In this document: positions 25,388 to 36,403 of the stretch, piece by piece | Layout: each line of letters opens with the position of its first letter | Position numbering within the stretch: position 1 is the first letter of the stretch | Made by a program: the position numbers and the translations under genes | DNA from: Psychroflexus aurantiacus | GTDB taxonomy: Bacteria; Bacteroidota; Bacteroidia; Flavobacteriales; Flavobacteriaceae | Direction: 5' to 3' | Assembly: GCF_010820555.1 (NCBI RefSeq) | Contig: NZ_JAAIKD010000005.1 | Coordinates: forward strand, 186,001-250,000 | DNA: 64,000 bases | The notes under the pieces: generated by a model | Databases searched by the model: none | What the model was told of the DNA's origin: nothing | What the model saw: the letters and a program-made list of their open reading frames with translations, nothing else

Positions 25388-27673
25388 ATGAGTTCACCAA
25401 GAAAACGAAGAGAAGCCTTAGTATATCATGCCAAACCGAGGCCAGGAAAAATTGAAGTTGTACCCACCAAAAAACACAGCTCACAGCGGGATTTAGGGCT
25501 TGCTTATTCTCCAGGCGTTGCAGAGCCGTGTAAAGAAATCGAAAAGGATAAGCAAAATGCTTATAAATATACCAACAAAGGGAATCTTGTGGCGGTAATA
25601 TCCAATGGGACCGCTGTTTTAGGTCTTGGAGATATAGGAGCAGAGGCCTCAAAACCCGTGATGGAAGGAAAAGCCCTGCTTTTTAAAATCTTTGCAGACA
25701 TCGATGTGTTTGATATTGAAGTTGATACCAAAAATATTGACGAATTTATAGCAACGGTCAAAAATATAGCTCCCACTTTTGGAGGGATAAACCTGGAAGA
25801 TATCAAAGCTCCTGAAGCTTTCGAAATCGAAGAGCGTCTCAAAGCGGAATTGCCAATTCCCGTGATGCATGATGACCAGCACGGGACGGCAATTATCTCT
25901 GCAGCAGCGCTTCTTAACGCTTTAGAACTTGCCGATAAGAAAATTGGTGAGGTACAGGTTGTGGTTTCCGGTGCAGGCTCTGCAGCCATTGCCTGTACCA
26001 AGCTTTACGTTTTGCTTGGTGTGAAAAAAGAGAACATCCTGATGTTTGACAGCTCAGGAATCATCAATGAAAAAAGAGATGACCTGTCTGAAAAGCAAAC
26101 TGAATTCGCTACCTCAAGAAGCGTTGAGACTTTGTCTGAAGCTATAGAGAATACTGATGTATTCCTTGGTCTTTCTGTGGGCGGTGTGCTTAAGCCAGAG
26201 ATGCTTTCTAAGATGGCAGACAATCCTATCGTATTTGCGATGGCCAATCCAGACCCTGAAATCGATTACGATTTAGCTTTGGAAACTCGCGATGATGTCA
26301 TTATGGCTACCGGAAGAACAGACTATCCCAACCAGGTGAATAACGTTCTGGGCTTTCCTTATATTTTCAGAGGAGCACTCGATGTAAGAGCGACTCAGAT
26401 CAATGAAGAAATGAAAATGGCCGCTGTAAAAGCGCTGGCCAGACTGGCAAAAGAACCGGTTCCTGAGCAGGTGAATATCGCTTATGCAGAAACCCGGCTC
26501 AACTTCGGCAGAGATTACATCATTCCAAAGCCTTTCGATCCTCGTCTTATTGCCGAAATCCCTCCTGCTGTGGCCAAAGCTGCGATGGAGTCCGGAGTGG
26601 CACAAAATCCTATCGAAGACTGGGAGGCTTACAAAGAAGACCTTCTGGAGAGAATGGGTAGTGAAGATAAAATCACAAGACTTCTCACCAACCGTGCTAA
26701 GCAAAATCCAAAACGCATTGTGTATGCAGAGGCGGATCATTTGGATGTACTCAAAGCTGCTCAGCAGGTGTATGATGAAAAAATAGCAACCCCCATTCTT
26801 CTTGGACGAAGGGATGTTATTTTAGAACTCATGCATGAGATCGAATTTGAGGGAGAGGATATCTTAATCATCGACCCAAAGTCTGATGAAGAAAAGGAGC
26901 AAAGGTATCTGTACGCAGAGGCTTTATGGAAGAAGAGAAGCCGGAAAGGAGTAACCTTTTACGACGCCAAAAAACTGATAAGAGAGCGAAATTACTATGC
27001 AGCGATGATGGTTGAGAACGGGGATGCAGATGCGATGTTATCTGGATACTCCAGGGCTTATCCTTCTGTTCTGAAACCCATTTTGGAGTTGATAGGGAAA
27101 GAAAGCGGAGTTACCTGTGTGGCAGCCACCAATTTGATGAATACCAAACGCGGTCCAATCTTTATTAGTGATACCTCCATCAATATAAACCCGGATTCTA
27201 CAATGCTGGCTAAAATTGCACAGATGACTGCCAAAACCGTAAAGATGTTTGGTATAGAACCGGTAATTGCGATGGCATCCTATTCCAATTTTGGGTCTTC
27301 CAAAAATCCCAATGCCTCCAAAGTGAAAGAGGCGGTAGACTATTTACATAAAAATTTCCCTGAAATTGCAGTAGATGGAGAATTGCAGGTGGATTTTGCC
27401 CTGAATAAAAAAATGAGAATGGATAAATTTCCGTTTTCAAAATTGAATGGAAAAAAAGTCAATACGCTTATTTACCCAAATCTTGATTCTGCAAACAGCA
27501 CCTATAAATTATTGAAAGAGTTGAACAGCGCAGGATCCATAGGACCAATTTTAATGGGACTCAATAAACCTGCACATGTTTTTCAACTTGGGGCAAGTGT
27601 GGATGAGATGGTAAATATGTCTGCTGTTGCAGTGGTAGATGCGCAGCAAAAAAGCAAGAGGAAAACGCTTTAA
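25388..27673 (+). CDS. maeB: NADP-type malic enzyme with C-terminal phosphotransacetylase-like domain
   Basis: 761 residues, the length of the large MaeB class. The N-terminal part (about 1-430) is malic enzyme: DLGLAYSPGVAEPC, KPVMEGKALLF, MHDDQHGTA (metal-binding Asp) and the nucleotide-binding VVVSGAGSAA. The C-terminal part (about 435-761) resembles phosphate acetyltransferase (ADAMLSGYSRAYPSVL, NLMNTKRGPIFISDTSIN), which in this class is regulatory, binding acetyl-CoA, rather than catalytic. It converts malate to pyruvate with NADPH formation in the cytoplasm. Monocistronic or weakly linked to ruvA. Confidence 0.95.
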   Translation: MSSPRKRREALVYHAKPRPGKIEVVPTKKHSSQRDLGLAYSPGVAEPCKEIEKDKQNAYKYTNKGNLVAVISNGTAVLGLGDIGAEASKPVMEGKALLFKIFADIDVFDIEVDTKNIDEFIATVKNIAPTFGGINLEDIKAPEAFEIEERLKAELPIPVMHDDQHGTAIISAAALLNALELADKKIGEVQVVVSGAGSAAIACTKLYVLLGVKKENILMFDSSGIINEKRDDLSEKQTEFATSRSVETLSEAIENTDVFLGLSVGGVLKPEMLSKMADNPIVFAMANPDPEIDYDLALETRDDVIMATGRTDYPNQVNNVLGFPYIFRGALDVRATQINEEMKMAAVKALARLAKEPVPEQVNIAYAETRLNFGRDYIIPKPFDPRLIAEIPPAVAKAAMESGVAQNPIEDWEAYKEDLLERMGSEDKITRLLTNRAKQNPKRIVYAEADHLDVLKAAQQVYDEKIATPILLGRRDVILELMHEIEFEGEDILIIDPKSDEEKEQRYLYAEALWKKRSRKGVTFYDAKKLIRERNYYAAMMVENGDADAMLSGYSRAYPSVLKPILELIGKESGVTCVAATNLMNTKRGPIFISDTSININPDSTMLAKIAQMTAKTVKMFGIEPVIAMASYSNFGSSKNPNASKVKEAVDYLHKNFPEIAVDGELQVDFALNKKMRMDKFPFSKLNGKKVNTLIYPNLDSANSTYKLLKELNSAGSIGPILMGLNKPAHVFQLGASVDEMVNMSAVAVVDAQQKSKRKTL

Positions 27674-27736
27674 AGCTGTTTGGATTGTCGAAGGTTTTAA
27701 CAGGAGGTATCCTTCCTCTTCCTGAGTTAATTTTGT

Positions 27737-27744
27737 TACATTTG
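27737..27744 (+). promoter_or_regulatory. -7 element (TACATTTG) for ruvA-sprA
   Basis: Full match to TAnnTTTG, 20 bases before the ruvA ATG. No -33 TTTG at normal spacing. Confidence 0.5.
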
Positions 27745-27764
27745 ATTCCTAAATTTAAGTTAAG

Positions 27765-28346
27765 ATGATTACTCAGCTTCGAGGGAAACTTTTAGAAAAA
27801 AATCCAACCCATATCGTTATAGATTGCAACGGGATAGGGTATGAAGTGAATATTTCACTTCATACCTTTTCTCGTTTAAAAGATGAAGAATTGATTACTG
27901 TTTACACGCATCTTCAGGTCAAGGAAGATTCGCACACGCTTTTTGGGTTCGTAGATAAAGCAGAGCGCTTAGTGTTCAGGCAGCTGCTTTCTGTTTCCGG
28001 AATCGGGGCCAGTACGGCAAGAGTGATGTTGTCATCGCTTACTCCGGAGCAGGTCATTGAAGCGATTTCTACAGAAGATACAGAGACCATACAAAGCGTT
28101 AAAGGCATTGGTAAAAAAACGGCTCAGCGGGTCATTCTGGATCTTAAAGACAAGATGCAAAATACAGAAGCTTTAACCGAAATTCTTCAGTCTCCAAGTC
28201 ATGTTCATAAGGAAGAAGCTTTGTCGGCTCTGGAAACTTTAGGCTACACCAGAAAACAATCGGGTAAAATTATTACTAGAATTTGTAATAATCATCCAAA
28301 TGCAAACGTTGAAGAGATAATCAAGCTTGCCTTAAAAAACCTATAA
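27765..28346 (+). CDS. ruvA: Holliday junction DNA helicase subunit RuvA
   Basis: 193 residues. The N-terminal OB-fold starts MITQLRGKLLEKNPTHIVI and includes YEVNISLHTF; two helix-hairpin-helix motifs follow (LLSVSGIGASTARVML and IQSVKGIGKKTAQRVIL), then the flexible linker and the C-terminal RuvB-contact domain (EEALSALETLGYTRKQ). RuvA recognises the four-way junction. The gene ends 5 bases before the sprA start codon, so the recombination gene and the secretion gene probably share a transcript, an arrangement common in Flavobacteria. Confidence 0.97.
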   Translation: MITQLRGKLLEKNPTHIVIDCNGIGYEVNISLHTFSRLKDEELITVYTHLQVKEDSHTLFGFVDKAERLVFRQLLSVSGIGASTARVMLSSLTPEQVIEAISTEDTETIQSVKGIGKKTAQRVILDLKDKMQNTEALTEILQSPSHVHKEEALSALETLGYTRKQSGKIITRICNNHPNANVEEIIKLALKNL

Positions 28347-28351
28347 CACTC

Positions 28352-31300
28352 TTGACGTTTACTCAAAAAGTTTCCCAATCCCTTTTATGTCCACTGGTAC
28401 TCCTTGTGATTATGGGGTTGTTTTCAGTAAAAACCCAGGCTCAAGAAGAACAGGACTCGATTCCTAAAGGACCTTCCTTTGGAAACATTTCTATGGGTAA
28501 GCCTTCCAGTATCGTTTCCAAATATGAGTATGACCTTGTGTTAGACCGCTATATTTATACGGAAAAGATTGGCTCGGTTGATATTAAATATCCCCTGGTG
28601 CTCACTCCGGAAGAATTTGAAGCTTTGGTACTGGAAGAACAAATGAAGGCTTATTTCAAGGAAAAGGCTGATGCAGCTCTTGGGAAAGGTGACGAGGAAA
28701 GTCAAAAGAACTTAATCCCGATTTTTTATGTGAATAATTCTTTCTTTCAATCCATTTTTGGTGGTGATGAAATAGAGGTAACCCCCAGGGGTTCGGTGGC
28801 TTTGGATATGGGTATTCTCTACTCTAAACAGGACAATCCTGCGCTCTCTCCAAGAAATCAAAGCAATCTCACTTTCGACTTTAATCAGCAGATAAGTCTG
28901 AGTATGCAGGCTTCTGTGGGAACCCGGCTTAACGTCAATGCGCAATATGACACGCAGTCTACGTTTGATTTTCAAAATCAGATCAAGTTGGAATACACCC
29001 CTACTGAAGACGACATCGTGCAGAATATTGAGGTAGGTAACGTTCAAATGACCACCAACAGTTCACTTATTCAGGGCTCACAAAGTTTGTTTGGGGTTAA
29101 AACCGAGCTTAAGTTTGGAAAAACAACCATAACGGGCGTCTTTTCTGAATTGAATTCAGAACGCCAGAGTGTAAATATACAGGGCGGGGCCAGGGTAAGA
29201 GAATTCGATAAATTTGTTTTAGACTACGATGTCAACCGACATTTTTTCTTGTCGCATTACTTTAGAGATCAGTACGATGCGGCTTTAGAGAATTATCCGT
29301 TTATAAACAGCAAAATACAAATTACCCGAATCCAGGTTTGGGTGACCAACCGGACCAATAACTCTCAAACGACTTCCAGTGCCAGGAATATCGTGGCTAT
29401 ACAGGATCTTGGTGAGAGTTCTCCGGAGAATCTGGGTCTTCTGAAGGATAATGCAGGAAATCCTATTGCATCGCCGGTTCCGAATTTTATTTTGAACCCG
29501 AACGAAAGACCCAATAACCCCAACAACTTGTTCAATCCCAGGGGGATTGGAATAAGTGGTCAGTCGACATTAACCAGCCAAATACGAGATTTTGCCACCG
29601 TTCAGGAAGGTTTTGGCGCTGCACAGCCCTACGTTTCTGAAGGTCGCGATTATGCGATTTTAGAAAATGCCAGAGAATTGCAGCCTAATGAATATTACCT
29701 GGACACCCAACTGGGATACATTTCCTTGCAGCAACGATTGAATAACGATGAAGTGCTTGGGGTTGCTTTTGAATACACAACCACAGATGGAAGGGTTTTT
29801 CAGGTGGGTGAATTTGGTAATGGAGGTCCGTCTGCAACCGAAACCCAGGACAATAGTCAGGTGGAAGGCGAGCAAATAGCAATCAACAAGAATTTAGTGG
29901 TAAAACTTCTCAAGAGCCCGATCACCTTCGTAGAAGAACCGGTCTGGGATTTGATGATGAAAAACTTCTACGATCTGGGGGCCATGGATCTTGAACAGGA
30001 TGGATTTAGCCTTAATATCTTATATGCGGATCCGCAGCCGGTTAATTTTATTGATCAGGCTCCGGAGAGTAATACTCCGCTTCCCGAGGATGTTAGTGAA
30101 ACGAATCTTCTGCAGGTCCTGGATCTGGATAGATTGAATTTTAATAATGACCCTGTAGAGGGAGGGGATGGTTTTTTTGATTTTGTTCCCGGCATCACGG
30201 TAGATCCGCAAAATGGAGTTTTGAAATTTACCAAGATCGAACCCTTTGGGGAATACCTCTTCAATAAATTAGACCTGACCCCGGCTTCGGGTTCAGAAAA
30301 CTACGATAATCCACAAACCTATAACGGGAATCAATCCAAATACGTTTTCAGGAGTCTGTATACAACGACCAAAATTCAGGCGCAACAGGAAGGGGCGGAA
30401 AAAAATAAGTTCCGATTATCGGGGCGTTATAAGTCAGCCAATGTGGGTGGAATTCCTATCGGGGCTTTTAATGTACCCAGAGGGTCTGTTAAGGTAACGG
30501 CAGGAGGAAGAGTTCTGCAGGAAGGAATAGACTATACGGTAGATTATGAGTTGGGGAGAGTCAATATCCTGGATGAAGCCTTGTTGGCTTCAGATATACC
30601 GATTGAGGTTTCTACTGAGAACAATGCCGTGTTTGGAAGGCAGACCAAGCGTTTTACAGGCGTTGATGTTCAGCACAGATTTAGTGAAGACCTATTGTTT
30701 GGCGGAACCTTTTTGAATTTGAACGAGAGGCCTATCACTCAAAAAGCCGATTTTGGAACCGAACCTGTAAACAACAGTATTTTTGGTGTGAATTTCAATT
30801 ACAACACCAAGGTTCCTTTTTTTACGCGGCTCGTCAATAAGCTTCCGAATATGGATACGGATGTGGAATCCAACTTTTCTTTGAGGGGAGAATTTGCCTA
30901 TTTGTTGCCCAACTCACCTTCAGCAAATAATTTTGACGGAGAAGCCACGACCTATGTAGATGATTTTGAAGGATCCCAGACTTCCATTTCAGTCATTGAT
31001 CCTACAGCCTGGAAATTGGCGAGTTCCCCTGTGGGTTACCGGGGGCCAAAAGATACCAATGGGAATTTTGATGCCAATAACGACCTGAGTGTAAATGACT
31101 TTAGAGCAAAACTGAACTGGTACACCATAGACCCTATTTTTTATAGCACACAACGGCCTTCAGACGTTACCGATGAGGATCTTTCTCAATACTATTCCAG
31201 GCGTATTACCATCAATGAGATATTCCCCAACATAGATATCGTCCCGGGACAAATTCAGACCCTGTTTCCTTTAGACCTGGTTTACAGGCCCGGAGAAAGG

Positions 31301-34300
31301 GGCATGTATAATTTCAATCCTACCGCAGCCAGCGATGGAAGGCTTCCCAATCCGGAGCAGAATTTCGGAGGAATAATGAGAGGCTTACAGACCACAGATT
31401 TTGAAAAATCCAATGTGGAATATGTTGAATTTTGGATCATGGACCCTTTCATATATCCCGAAAATGCCGGAAACAACGGAGGAAAAATGGTGCTGAATTT
31501 TGGAAGCATCACTGAGGATGTTTTAAAGGATGGCAGAAAACAGTTCGAAAACGGATTACCGGAAGATGGGGGGAATTCTAATGCGATTTCAACCAATTTT
31601 GCTAAAGTGCCGAGCAATCAATCCCTGGTTTACGCTTTCGACACAGAGGGACAGGAACGTATAAATCAGGATGTGGGTTTCGATGGACTAATCAATGCAG
31701 ATGAAAAAGAAAAGTTTCCTTCCTATGCCAATTTTGAAGACCCTTCCAATGATGATTATCAATATTATTTAGACAGAGATGGGGATATCCTCAATCGCTA
31801 TAGAAAATTCAATGGCGCTGAAGGGAATAACCCCGTCATTGTGACTGAAAACAGCAGGGGAAATTCTGTTTTTCCGGATGTTGAGGATGTGAATCTGGAT
31901 AACACCATGAATACCATCGACAGTTACTTTGAGTATGAGGTTCCTGTTTTTCCGAATATGAGTGTGGAGAACAATACGAGTTCAGTAGCAGGAATAGATA
32001 CAGATTACATTACGGATGTCCAGGAAGTTGTAGCTACGCTTCAAAATGGAGAACAGCTTGAAGCGAGATGGATCCAATTTAGGGTTCCGCTTAGAACAAG
32101 TGAGGAATTTGCTATTGGCGGAATAAGCGATTTGCGGTCTGTTCGGTTCATGAGAATGTTTTTGACAGGTTTTCAAGAAGAAACCATTTTAAGATTTGGA
32201 ACTCTGGAGCTGGTAAGAGGAGATTACTTCGATTACGAACTGCCGATTTTACCGGGGGGGTCTAATCCAAGAATCGGGAATACACAGTTTTTCTCTGAAG
32301 CGGTAAGTGAAGAAAATACCTCCAATTACGTGACGCCCCCCGGCGTGTTGAGAGAAGAACTGGTGAGCAATAATGTGGCGATTAGAGAAGACGAAAAATC
32401 GCTTGCTCTTCGAGTTAAGGGCCTCGAACCTGAAGACTCCAGAGGTGTTTTTAAAAATTACCAGATCGACATGCGCCAATATGAGAATTTAGAGATGTTT
32501 CTTCATGCGCAGGCCCTGGCACCTCCCAATACTCAACTTCAGGACGGGGAACTGACAGCCTTTATAAGGATGGGAATCGATTTCACCAACAACTATTATC
32601 AAATTGAAATTCCCTTGAAAGTCTCAGATGCTCAGGACTATTCCCCGCGAGGAGTCTGGCCTCTGGAAAATGATTTGAATATACCCCTTGATCTTCTTCA
32701 GCAGATTAAATCCCGAGTCCTGGGCGATGATAACCTAAGCAATCTTGAGCTCAATTACTTCGATAAATCCATGAACCTTGTGGACGGCAGTTTCAATGAG
32801 GACGTTAAAGTGGGAATCCTGGGAAATCCGAGTTTTGGAAATGTAAGGGTGATCATGCTGGGGCTTAAGAACTCGAGCAATCAAAACGTTTCTGGTGAAG
32901 TCTGGTTTAATGAACTCAGGCTTTCCGGTCTCAAAAATGAAGGCGGCTGGGCGGCTGTGCTCAATCTGGATACCAACTTTGCCGATTTTGCAAATATATC
33001 GGCAAGCGGACGAAGATCTACCATAGGTTTTGGAGCTATAGATCAGGGTCCAAACCAGAGGAGCAGGGAGGACATCCAGCAATACGATGTGGTCACAGGT
33101 TTAAATCTAGGTCAAATTTTACCGGAACAGTGGGGGGTAAAAATCCCTGTGAGTTACAGCAGGGGAGAAGAACTGATAACCCCGCAATTCGATCCTGTGT
33201 ACGGCGATCTGGAATTGGAAACACTTTTGGATAATGCCACTGATGAAGAAGACAGGACAGCTTTTCAAGAGCAAGCAGAAACCTACACCTTGAGGCAGGG
33301 TGTAAGTGTAATTGGCCTGCGTAAAGACAGAACCAATACAGAAAAGACCCCCATGCCTTATGATATCGAAAACTTCACCTTATCCGGCAGCTACAACGAA
33401 ACCAATTACAGAGATTTCCAGATCAGACAGTCTCTGGATCAAAATGTGGACGCTGCCCTGACCTATGCCTATAATTTGCAGCCTTTTGAGGTAAAACCCT
33501 TTGAGAATATAGGCCTGTTCAAAAGTCCCTATTTTGCTATTTTCAAAGACTTTAATGTGAATTTACTGCCCAATAGTATAACGGCAGGATCAAATATAAA
33601 TCGACAGTACAACGAAATGAGGTATAGGGAATTCAACCTTCCTCCCGGAAGTATAGGGACTCCCAAATTATTTCAGAGAAATTACTTTTTTGACTGGCAG
33701 TATGCCATAGATTATAGTTTGACCAAGGCTTTAAACTTTAACTTCAATGCATCGACAAACCGAATCGTAAGAAATTACATAGACGAAAATAACGTTCAGG
33801 ATAACAGCATTGGGATTTTTGACGATTTCTTCGATGTAGGAATTCCAAACAGGCATTACCAGCAGCTCCAAGTTAATTATACCCTGCCGTTTAATAAAAT
33901 TCCATTTTTGAAATTTATCCAGACGCAGTATTCCTATACAGGAGATTTTCTTTGGACCAAAGGCTCTGAGATTTTAAAAGATCTGGAAGGAATTCCCGAT
34001 TTAGGAAATTCAGTTCAAAACTCAGCCAGCCATCGTATCAATGCAAACCTGGGCATGTCCAATTTATATTCCTATTTGGGACTCACCAAAAAGGCAGTTC
34101 AAAATTCAGCCACTATTAAAAGGAATACCAGCAGAAGAAGAGGTGGAGGAGTACAGCAGACACAAGGGGAAAACCAAGCCAGCTCAGGAGAAGCTGCAAC
34201 CGAACTCAGCACTGGAGACAAAGCCTGGAACACTCTCATCGGGCTTGTTACGGTACTGGACAGAGTTCAGGTCAATTATTCGGACACCAAAGGTATCTTT

Positions 34301-35587
34301 TTGCCAGGCTACACCAATACGATAGGCTTTGGTGGAACTTTAAAACCAAGCGTCGGATTCACGTTTGGAAGTCAAAATGATGTGAGACGAGAAGCAGCCA
34401 GAAGAGGCTGGCTTACCCTGTACCAGGATTTCAATGAGCAATATACCAGGACCGATAACCAGCAACTCGATATCCAGGCCGCATTAGACCTTTTGCCAGG
34501 TCTTACTGTGGATTTGAATGCCAACAGACTGTATTCGGAAACCTATACCGAAAACTTTAAAGTTGACCCTGAGTCTATGGCCTATAGTTCTATCATTCCA
34601 AATACATACGGGAACTTCAATATTTCTACGAATATGATGCGTACTTCTTTCAGTACGAGCACCAGCGATTTTTCTAAAAATTTCGAACAGTTTAAGGAAA
34701 ACCGACGTGTTATAGCAGGCAGACTTGCAGAACAGGCAGGGGTTGATTTGAATAATCCGAATAATATAGATGAAGATGGCTTCCCTGTTGGGTTTGGCAG
34801 GACCAGCCAGGCGGTATTACTTCCTTCTTTTTTGTCTGCATATACCGGAACCAGCGCGGAAAGCGAAAATTTGGGAGCATTTAGAAATGTTCCTATTCCT
34901 GGCTGGAACATGCAGTATACGGGTCTGATGAGGCTGTCGTGGTTCAAGGAAAATTTCAATCGTTTCTCTGTGCAGCATGGCTACAGGTCAACCTATACCA
35001 TCAATCGCTTTCAGTCCAATTTAGAGTATAACAGGAGGGATCCTTATGGAGATTTCAACAGAGATCCGGATGGAAACTTCAGACCGGAACAGTTTGTATC
35101 GAATGTGAATCTCATTGAAGAATATAGTCCACTGGTAAAACTGGACTTCGAAATGAAAAATTCAGTGAGTGTGGTTGCTGAAATACGAAAAGACAGAGCT
35201 TTATCCCTGAGTTTCAACAATAATCTGTTAACCGAAATGCAGGGGGATGAGTATGTTGTAGGTTTGGGTTACAGAATAAAAGACCTTACCATAGTCACTC
35301 AGTTTGAAGGCAATCGACGCGTCCTGAGCAGCGATTTAAATATAAAAGCGGACATTTCCCTGAGGAGAAATAAAACTTTAATAAGAAGTCTGGATGTACT
35401 GAGCAACCGTGTAACCTCGGGTCAGGACATCTGGTCTATAAATTTTGTAGCCGATTATGCATTTACTAAAAATTTAACCGCGTTATTTTTCTACGATCAC
35501 GTATTTTCGCAAAACGCAATTTCAACGATATTCCCTCAAACCACGATTAGATCAGGAATAACCTTGAGATATAACTTTGGAAACTAA
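28352..35587 (+). CDS. sprA: Type IX secretion outer-membrane translocon SprA (Sov)
   Basis: 2411 residues, the size of SprA (about 2400 in Flavobacterium johnsoniae). A signal peptide spans about residues 1-31 (ending KTQAQEE). The start is TTG; the next Met, residue 21, would cut the signal in half, so TTG is preferred. The sequence is a long run of amphipathic strands, consistent with the giant 36-strand barrel known for this family, with aromatic-rich strands to the C-terminal GITLRYNFGN. It exports T9SS cargo and, in gliding species, cell-surface adhesins. The sorting domain at the window start and remB downstream fit this system. Confidence 0.95.
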   Translation: MTFTQKVSQSLLCPLVLLVIMGLFSVKTQAQEEQDSIPKGPSFGNISMGKPSSIVSKYEYDLVLDRYIYTEKIGSVDIKYPLVLTPEEFEALVLEEQMKAYFKEKADAALGKGDEESQKNLIPIFYVNNSFFQSIFGGDEIEVTPRGSVALDMGILYSKQDNPALSPRNQSNLTFDFNQQISLSMQASVGTRLNVNAQYDTQSTFDFQNQIKLEYTPTEDDIVQNIEVGNVQMTTNSSLIQGSQSLFGVKTELKFGKTTITGVFSELNSERQSVNIQGGARVREFDKFVLDYDVNRHFFLSHYFRDQYDAALENYPFINSKIQITRIQVWVTNRTNNSQTTSSARNIVAIQDLGESSPENLGLLKDNAGNPIASPVPNFILNPNERPNNPNNLFNPRGIGISGQSTLTSQIRDFATVQEGFGAAQPYVSEGRDYAILENARELQPNEYYLDTQLGYISLQQRLNNDEVLGVAFEYTTTDGRVFQVGEFGNGGPSATETQDNSQVEGEQIAINKNLVVKLLKSPITFVEEPVWDLMMKNFYDLGAMDLEQDGFSLNILYADPQPVNFIDQAPESNTPLPEDVSETNLLQVLDLDRLNFNNDPVEGGDGFFDFVPGITVDPQNGVLKFTKIEPFGEYLFNKLDLTPASGSENYDNPQTYNGNQSKYVFRSLYTTTKIQAQQEGAEKNKFRLSGRYKSANVGGIPIGAFNVPRGSVKVTAGGRVLQEGIDYTVDYELGRVNILDEALLASDIPIEVSTENNAVFGRQTKRFTGVDVQHRFSEDLLFGGTFLNLNERPITQKADFGTEPVNNSIFGVNFNYNTKVPFFTRLVNKLPNMDTDVESNFSLRGEFAYLLPNSPSANNFDGEATTYVDDFEGSQTSISVIDPTAWKLASSPVGYRGPKDTNGNFDANNDLSVNDFRAKLNWYTIDPIFYSTQRPSDVTDEDLSQYYSRRITINEIFPNIDIVPGQIQTLFPLDLVYRPGERGMYNFNPTAASDGRLPNPEQNFGGIMRGLQTTDFEKSNVEYVEFWIMDPFIYPENAGNNGGKMVLNFGSITEDVLKDGRKQFENGLPEDGGNSNAISTNFAKVPSNQSLVYAFDTEGQERINQDVGFDGLINADEKEKFPSYANFEDPSNDDYQYYLDRDGDILNRYRKFNGAEGNNPVIVTENSRGNSVFPDVEDVNLDNTMNTIDSYFEYEVPVFPNMSVENNTSSVAGIDTDYITDVQEVVATLQNGEQLEARWIQFRVPLRTSEEFAIGGISDLRSVRFMRMFLTGFQEETILRFGTLELVRGDYFDYELPILPGGSNPRIGNTQFFSEAVSEENTSNYVTPPGVLREELVSNNVAIREDEKSLALRVKGLEPEDSRGVFKNYQIDMRQYENLEMFLHAQALAPPNTQLQDGELTAFIRMGIDFTNNYYQIEIPLKVSDAQDYSPRGVWPLENDLNIPLDLLQQIKSRVLGDDNLSNLELNYFDKSMNLVDGSFNEDVKVGILGNPSFGNVRVIMLGLKNSSNQNVSGEVWFNELRLSGLKNEGGWAAVLNLDTNFADFANISASGRRSTIGFGAIDQGPNQRSREDIQQYDVVTGLNLGQILPEQWGVKIPVSYSRGEELITPQFDPVYGDLELETLLDNATDEEDRTAFQEQAETYTLRQGVSVIGLRKDRTNTEKTPMPYDIENFTLSGSYNETNYRDFQIRQSLDQNVDAALTYAYNLQPFEVKPFENIGLFKSPYFAIFKDFNVNLLPNSITAGSNINRQYNEMRYREFNLPPGSIGTPKLFQRNYFFDWQYAIDYSLTKALNFNFNASTNRIVRNYIDENNVQDNSIGIFDDFFDVGIPNRHYQQLQVNYTLPFNKIPFLKFIQTQYSYTGDFLWTKGSEILKDLEGIPDLGNSVQNSASHRINANLGMSNLYSYLGLTKKAVQNSATIKRNTSRRRGGGVQQTQGENQASSGEAATELSTGDKAWNTLIGLVTVLDRVQVNYSDTKGIFLPGYTNTIGFGGTLKPSVGFTFGSQNDVRREAARRGWLTLYQDFNEQYTRTDNQQLDIQAALDLLPGLTVDLNANRLYSETYTENFKVDPESMAYSSIIPNTYGNFNISTNMMRTSFSTSTSDFSKNFEQFKENRRVIAGRLAEQAGVDLNNPNNIDEDGFPVGFGRTSQAVLLPSFLSAYTGTSAESENLGAFRNVPIPGWNMQYTGLMRLSWFKENFNRFSVQHGYRSTYTINRFQSNLEYNRRDPYGDFNRDPDGNFRPEQFVSNVNLIEEYSPLVKLDFEMKNSVSVVAEIRKDRALSLSFNNNLLTEMQGDEYVVGLGYRIKDLTIVTQFEGNRRVLSSDLNIKADISLRRNKTLIRSLDVLSNRVTSGQDIWSINFVADYAFTKNLTALFFYDHVFSQNAISTIFPQTTIRSGITLRYNFGN

Positions 35588-35599
35588 AAACAACTTATA

Positions 35600-35977
35600 A
35601 TGAATGTACCAGACAATTTAAAGTACACAAAAGACCACGAGTGGGTTAAAATCGATGGCGACACAGCAACGATAGGTATTACCGATTTTGCCCAAGGCGA
35701 ACTTGGGGATATCGTCTATGTGGAAGTCGAAACTATTGGTGAAACCATGGATAAGGACGAAGTTTTTGGAACTGTAGAGGCCGTTAAAACAGTCTCTGAT
35801 TTGTTTTTACCACTGACGGGCGAAGTCCTCGAATTTAACGAAGAACTCGAAGATGAACCGGAAATGGTAAACGAAGAGCCTTACGGGAAAGGATGGATGA
35901 TCAAAATGAAAATCGCAAATCAAGACGAAGTTGACGAGTTGATGGATGCAAAAGCTTACAAGGCTCATATTGAATAG
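35600..35977 (+). CDS. gcvH: Glycine cleavage system H protein
   Basis: 125 residues, the usual GcvH size. It opens [16 protein letters not shown] and has the lipoylation loop [14 protein letters not shown] with the acceptor lysine K63. GcvH carries the aminomethyl intermediate between the P, T and L proteins; no other gcv gene is nearby. It starts 12 bases after sprA and overlaps the VanZ frame. Confidence 0.97.
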   Translation: MNVPDNLKYTKDHEWVKIDGDTATIGITDFAQGELGDIVYVEVETIGETMDKDEVFGTVEAVKTVSDLFLPLTGEVLEFNEELEDEPEMVNEEPYGKGWMIKMKIANQDEVDELMDAKAYKAHIE

Positions 35978-36353
35978 CAAAATGCTGTTGCCAGTTGCTA
36001 TGTTTTGTACCCTGATGATAGGATATTTATCATTGGCAGACATAAGTAGTTTGCCAAATCTCAACGTTAAAAACGAAGATAAGTTCTATCATGTTTTAGC
36101 TTATTTTCTGTTGAACACGATTTGGTTGATCGCCTTGAAACCTTTTACAATGAAAGGTTTTAAGTCAAATCTCCTGATTTCCTTGGGAATTCTTACATTT
36201 GGCATTGTTATTGAAATATTTCAAGAGCTTTTAACCGAGATTAGAGTCTTTGATTATTATGATATTTTAGCCAATGGCATTGGAATAATTTTAAGTTTTC
36301 TGTGTTTTCAATTTTTCCTAAAAAGAATTTTTGAAAATATAAATTCAAAGTGA
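35946..36353 (+). CDS. VanZ-family membrane protein
   Basis: 135 residues with about four transmembrane helices. The conserved first loop is [21 protein letters not shown], and the third helix is followed by [24 protein letters not shown], both VanZ features. The family takes its name from a teicoplanin-resistance gene; the physiological role of the housekeeping members is unknown. The first ATG (35946) overlaps gcvH by 32 bases; ATG 35982, five bases after the gcvH stop, would give 123 residues and is equally acceptable. Confidence 0.8.
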   Translation: MQKLTRLILNSKMLLPVAMFCTLMIGYLSLADISSLPNLNVKNEDKFYHVLAYFLLNTIWLIALKPFTMKGFKSNLLISLGILTFGIVIEIFQELLTEIRVFDYYDILANGIGIILSFLCFQFFLKRIFENINSK

Positions 36354-36403
36354 AAGTAAATTTCATTTTTTTTATACTTTAGTAACCTATTTAAAATAAG
36401 AAT

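Noticed and set aside
28712-29047. 111-codon antisense ORF inside sprA
   Set aside because: Shadow of the sprA reading frame; no start signal or domain.
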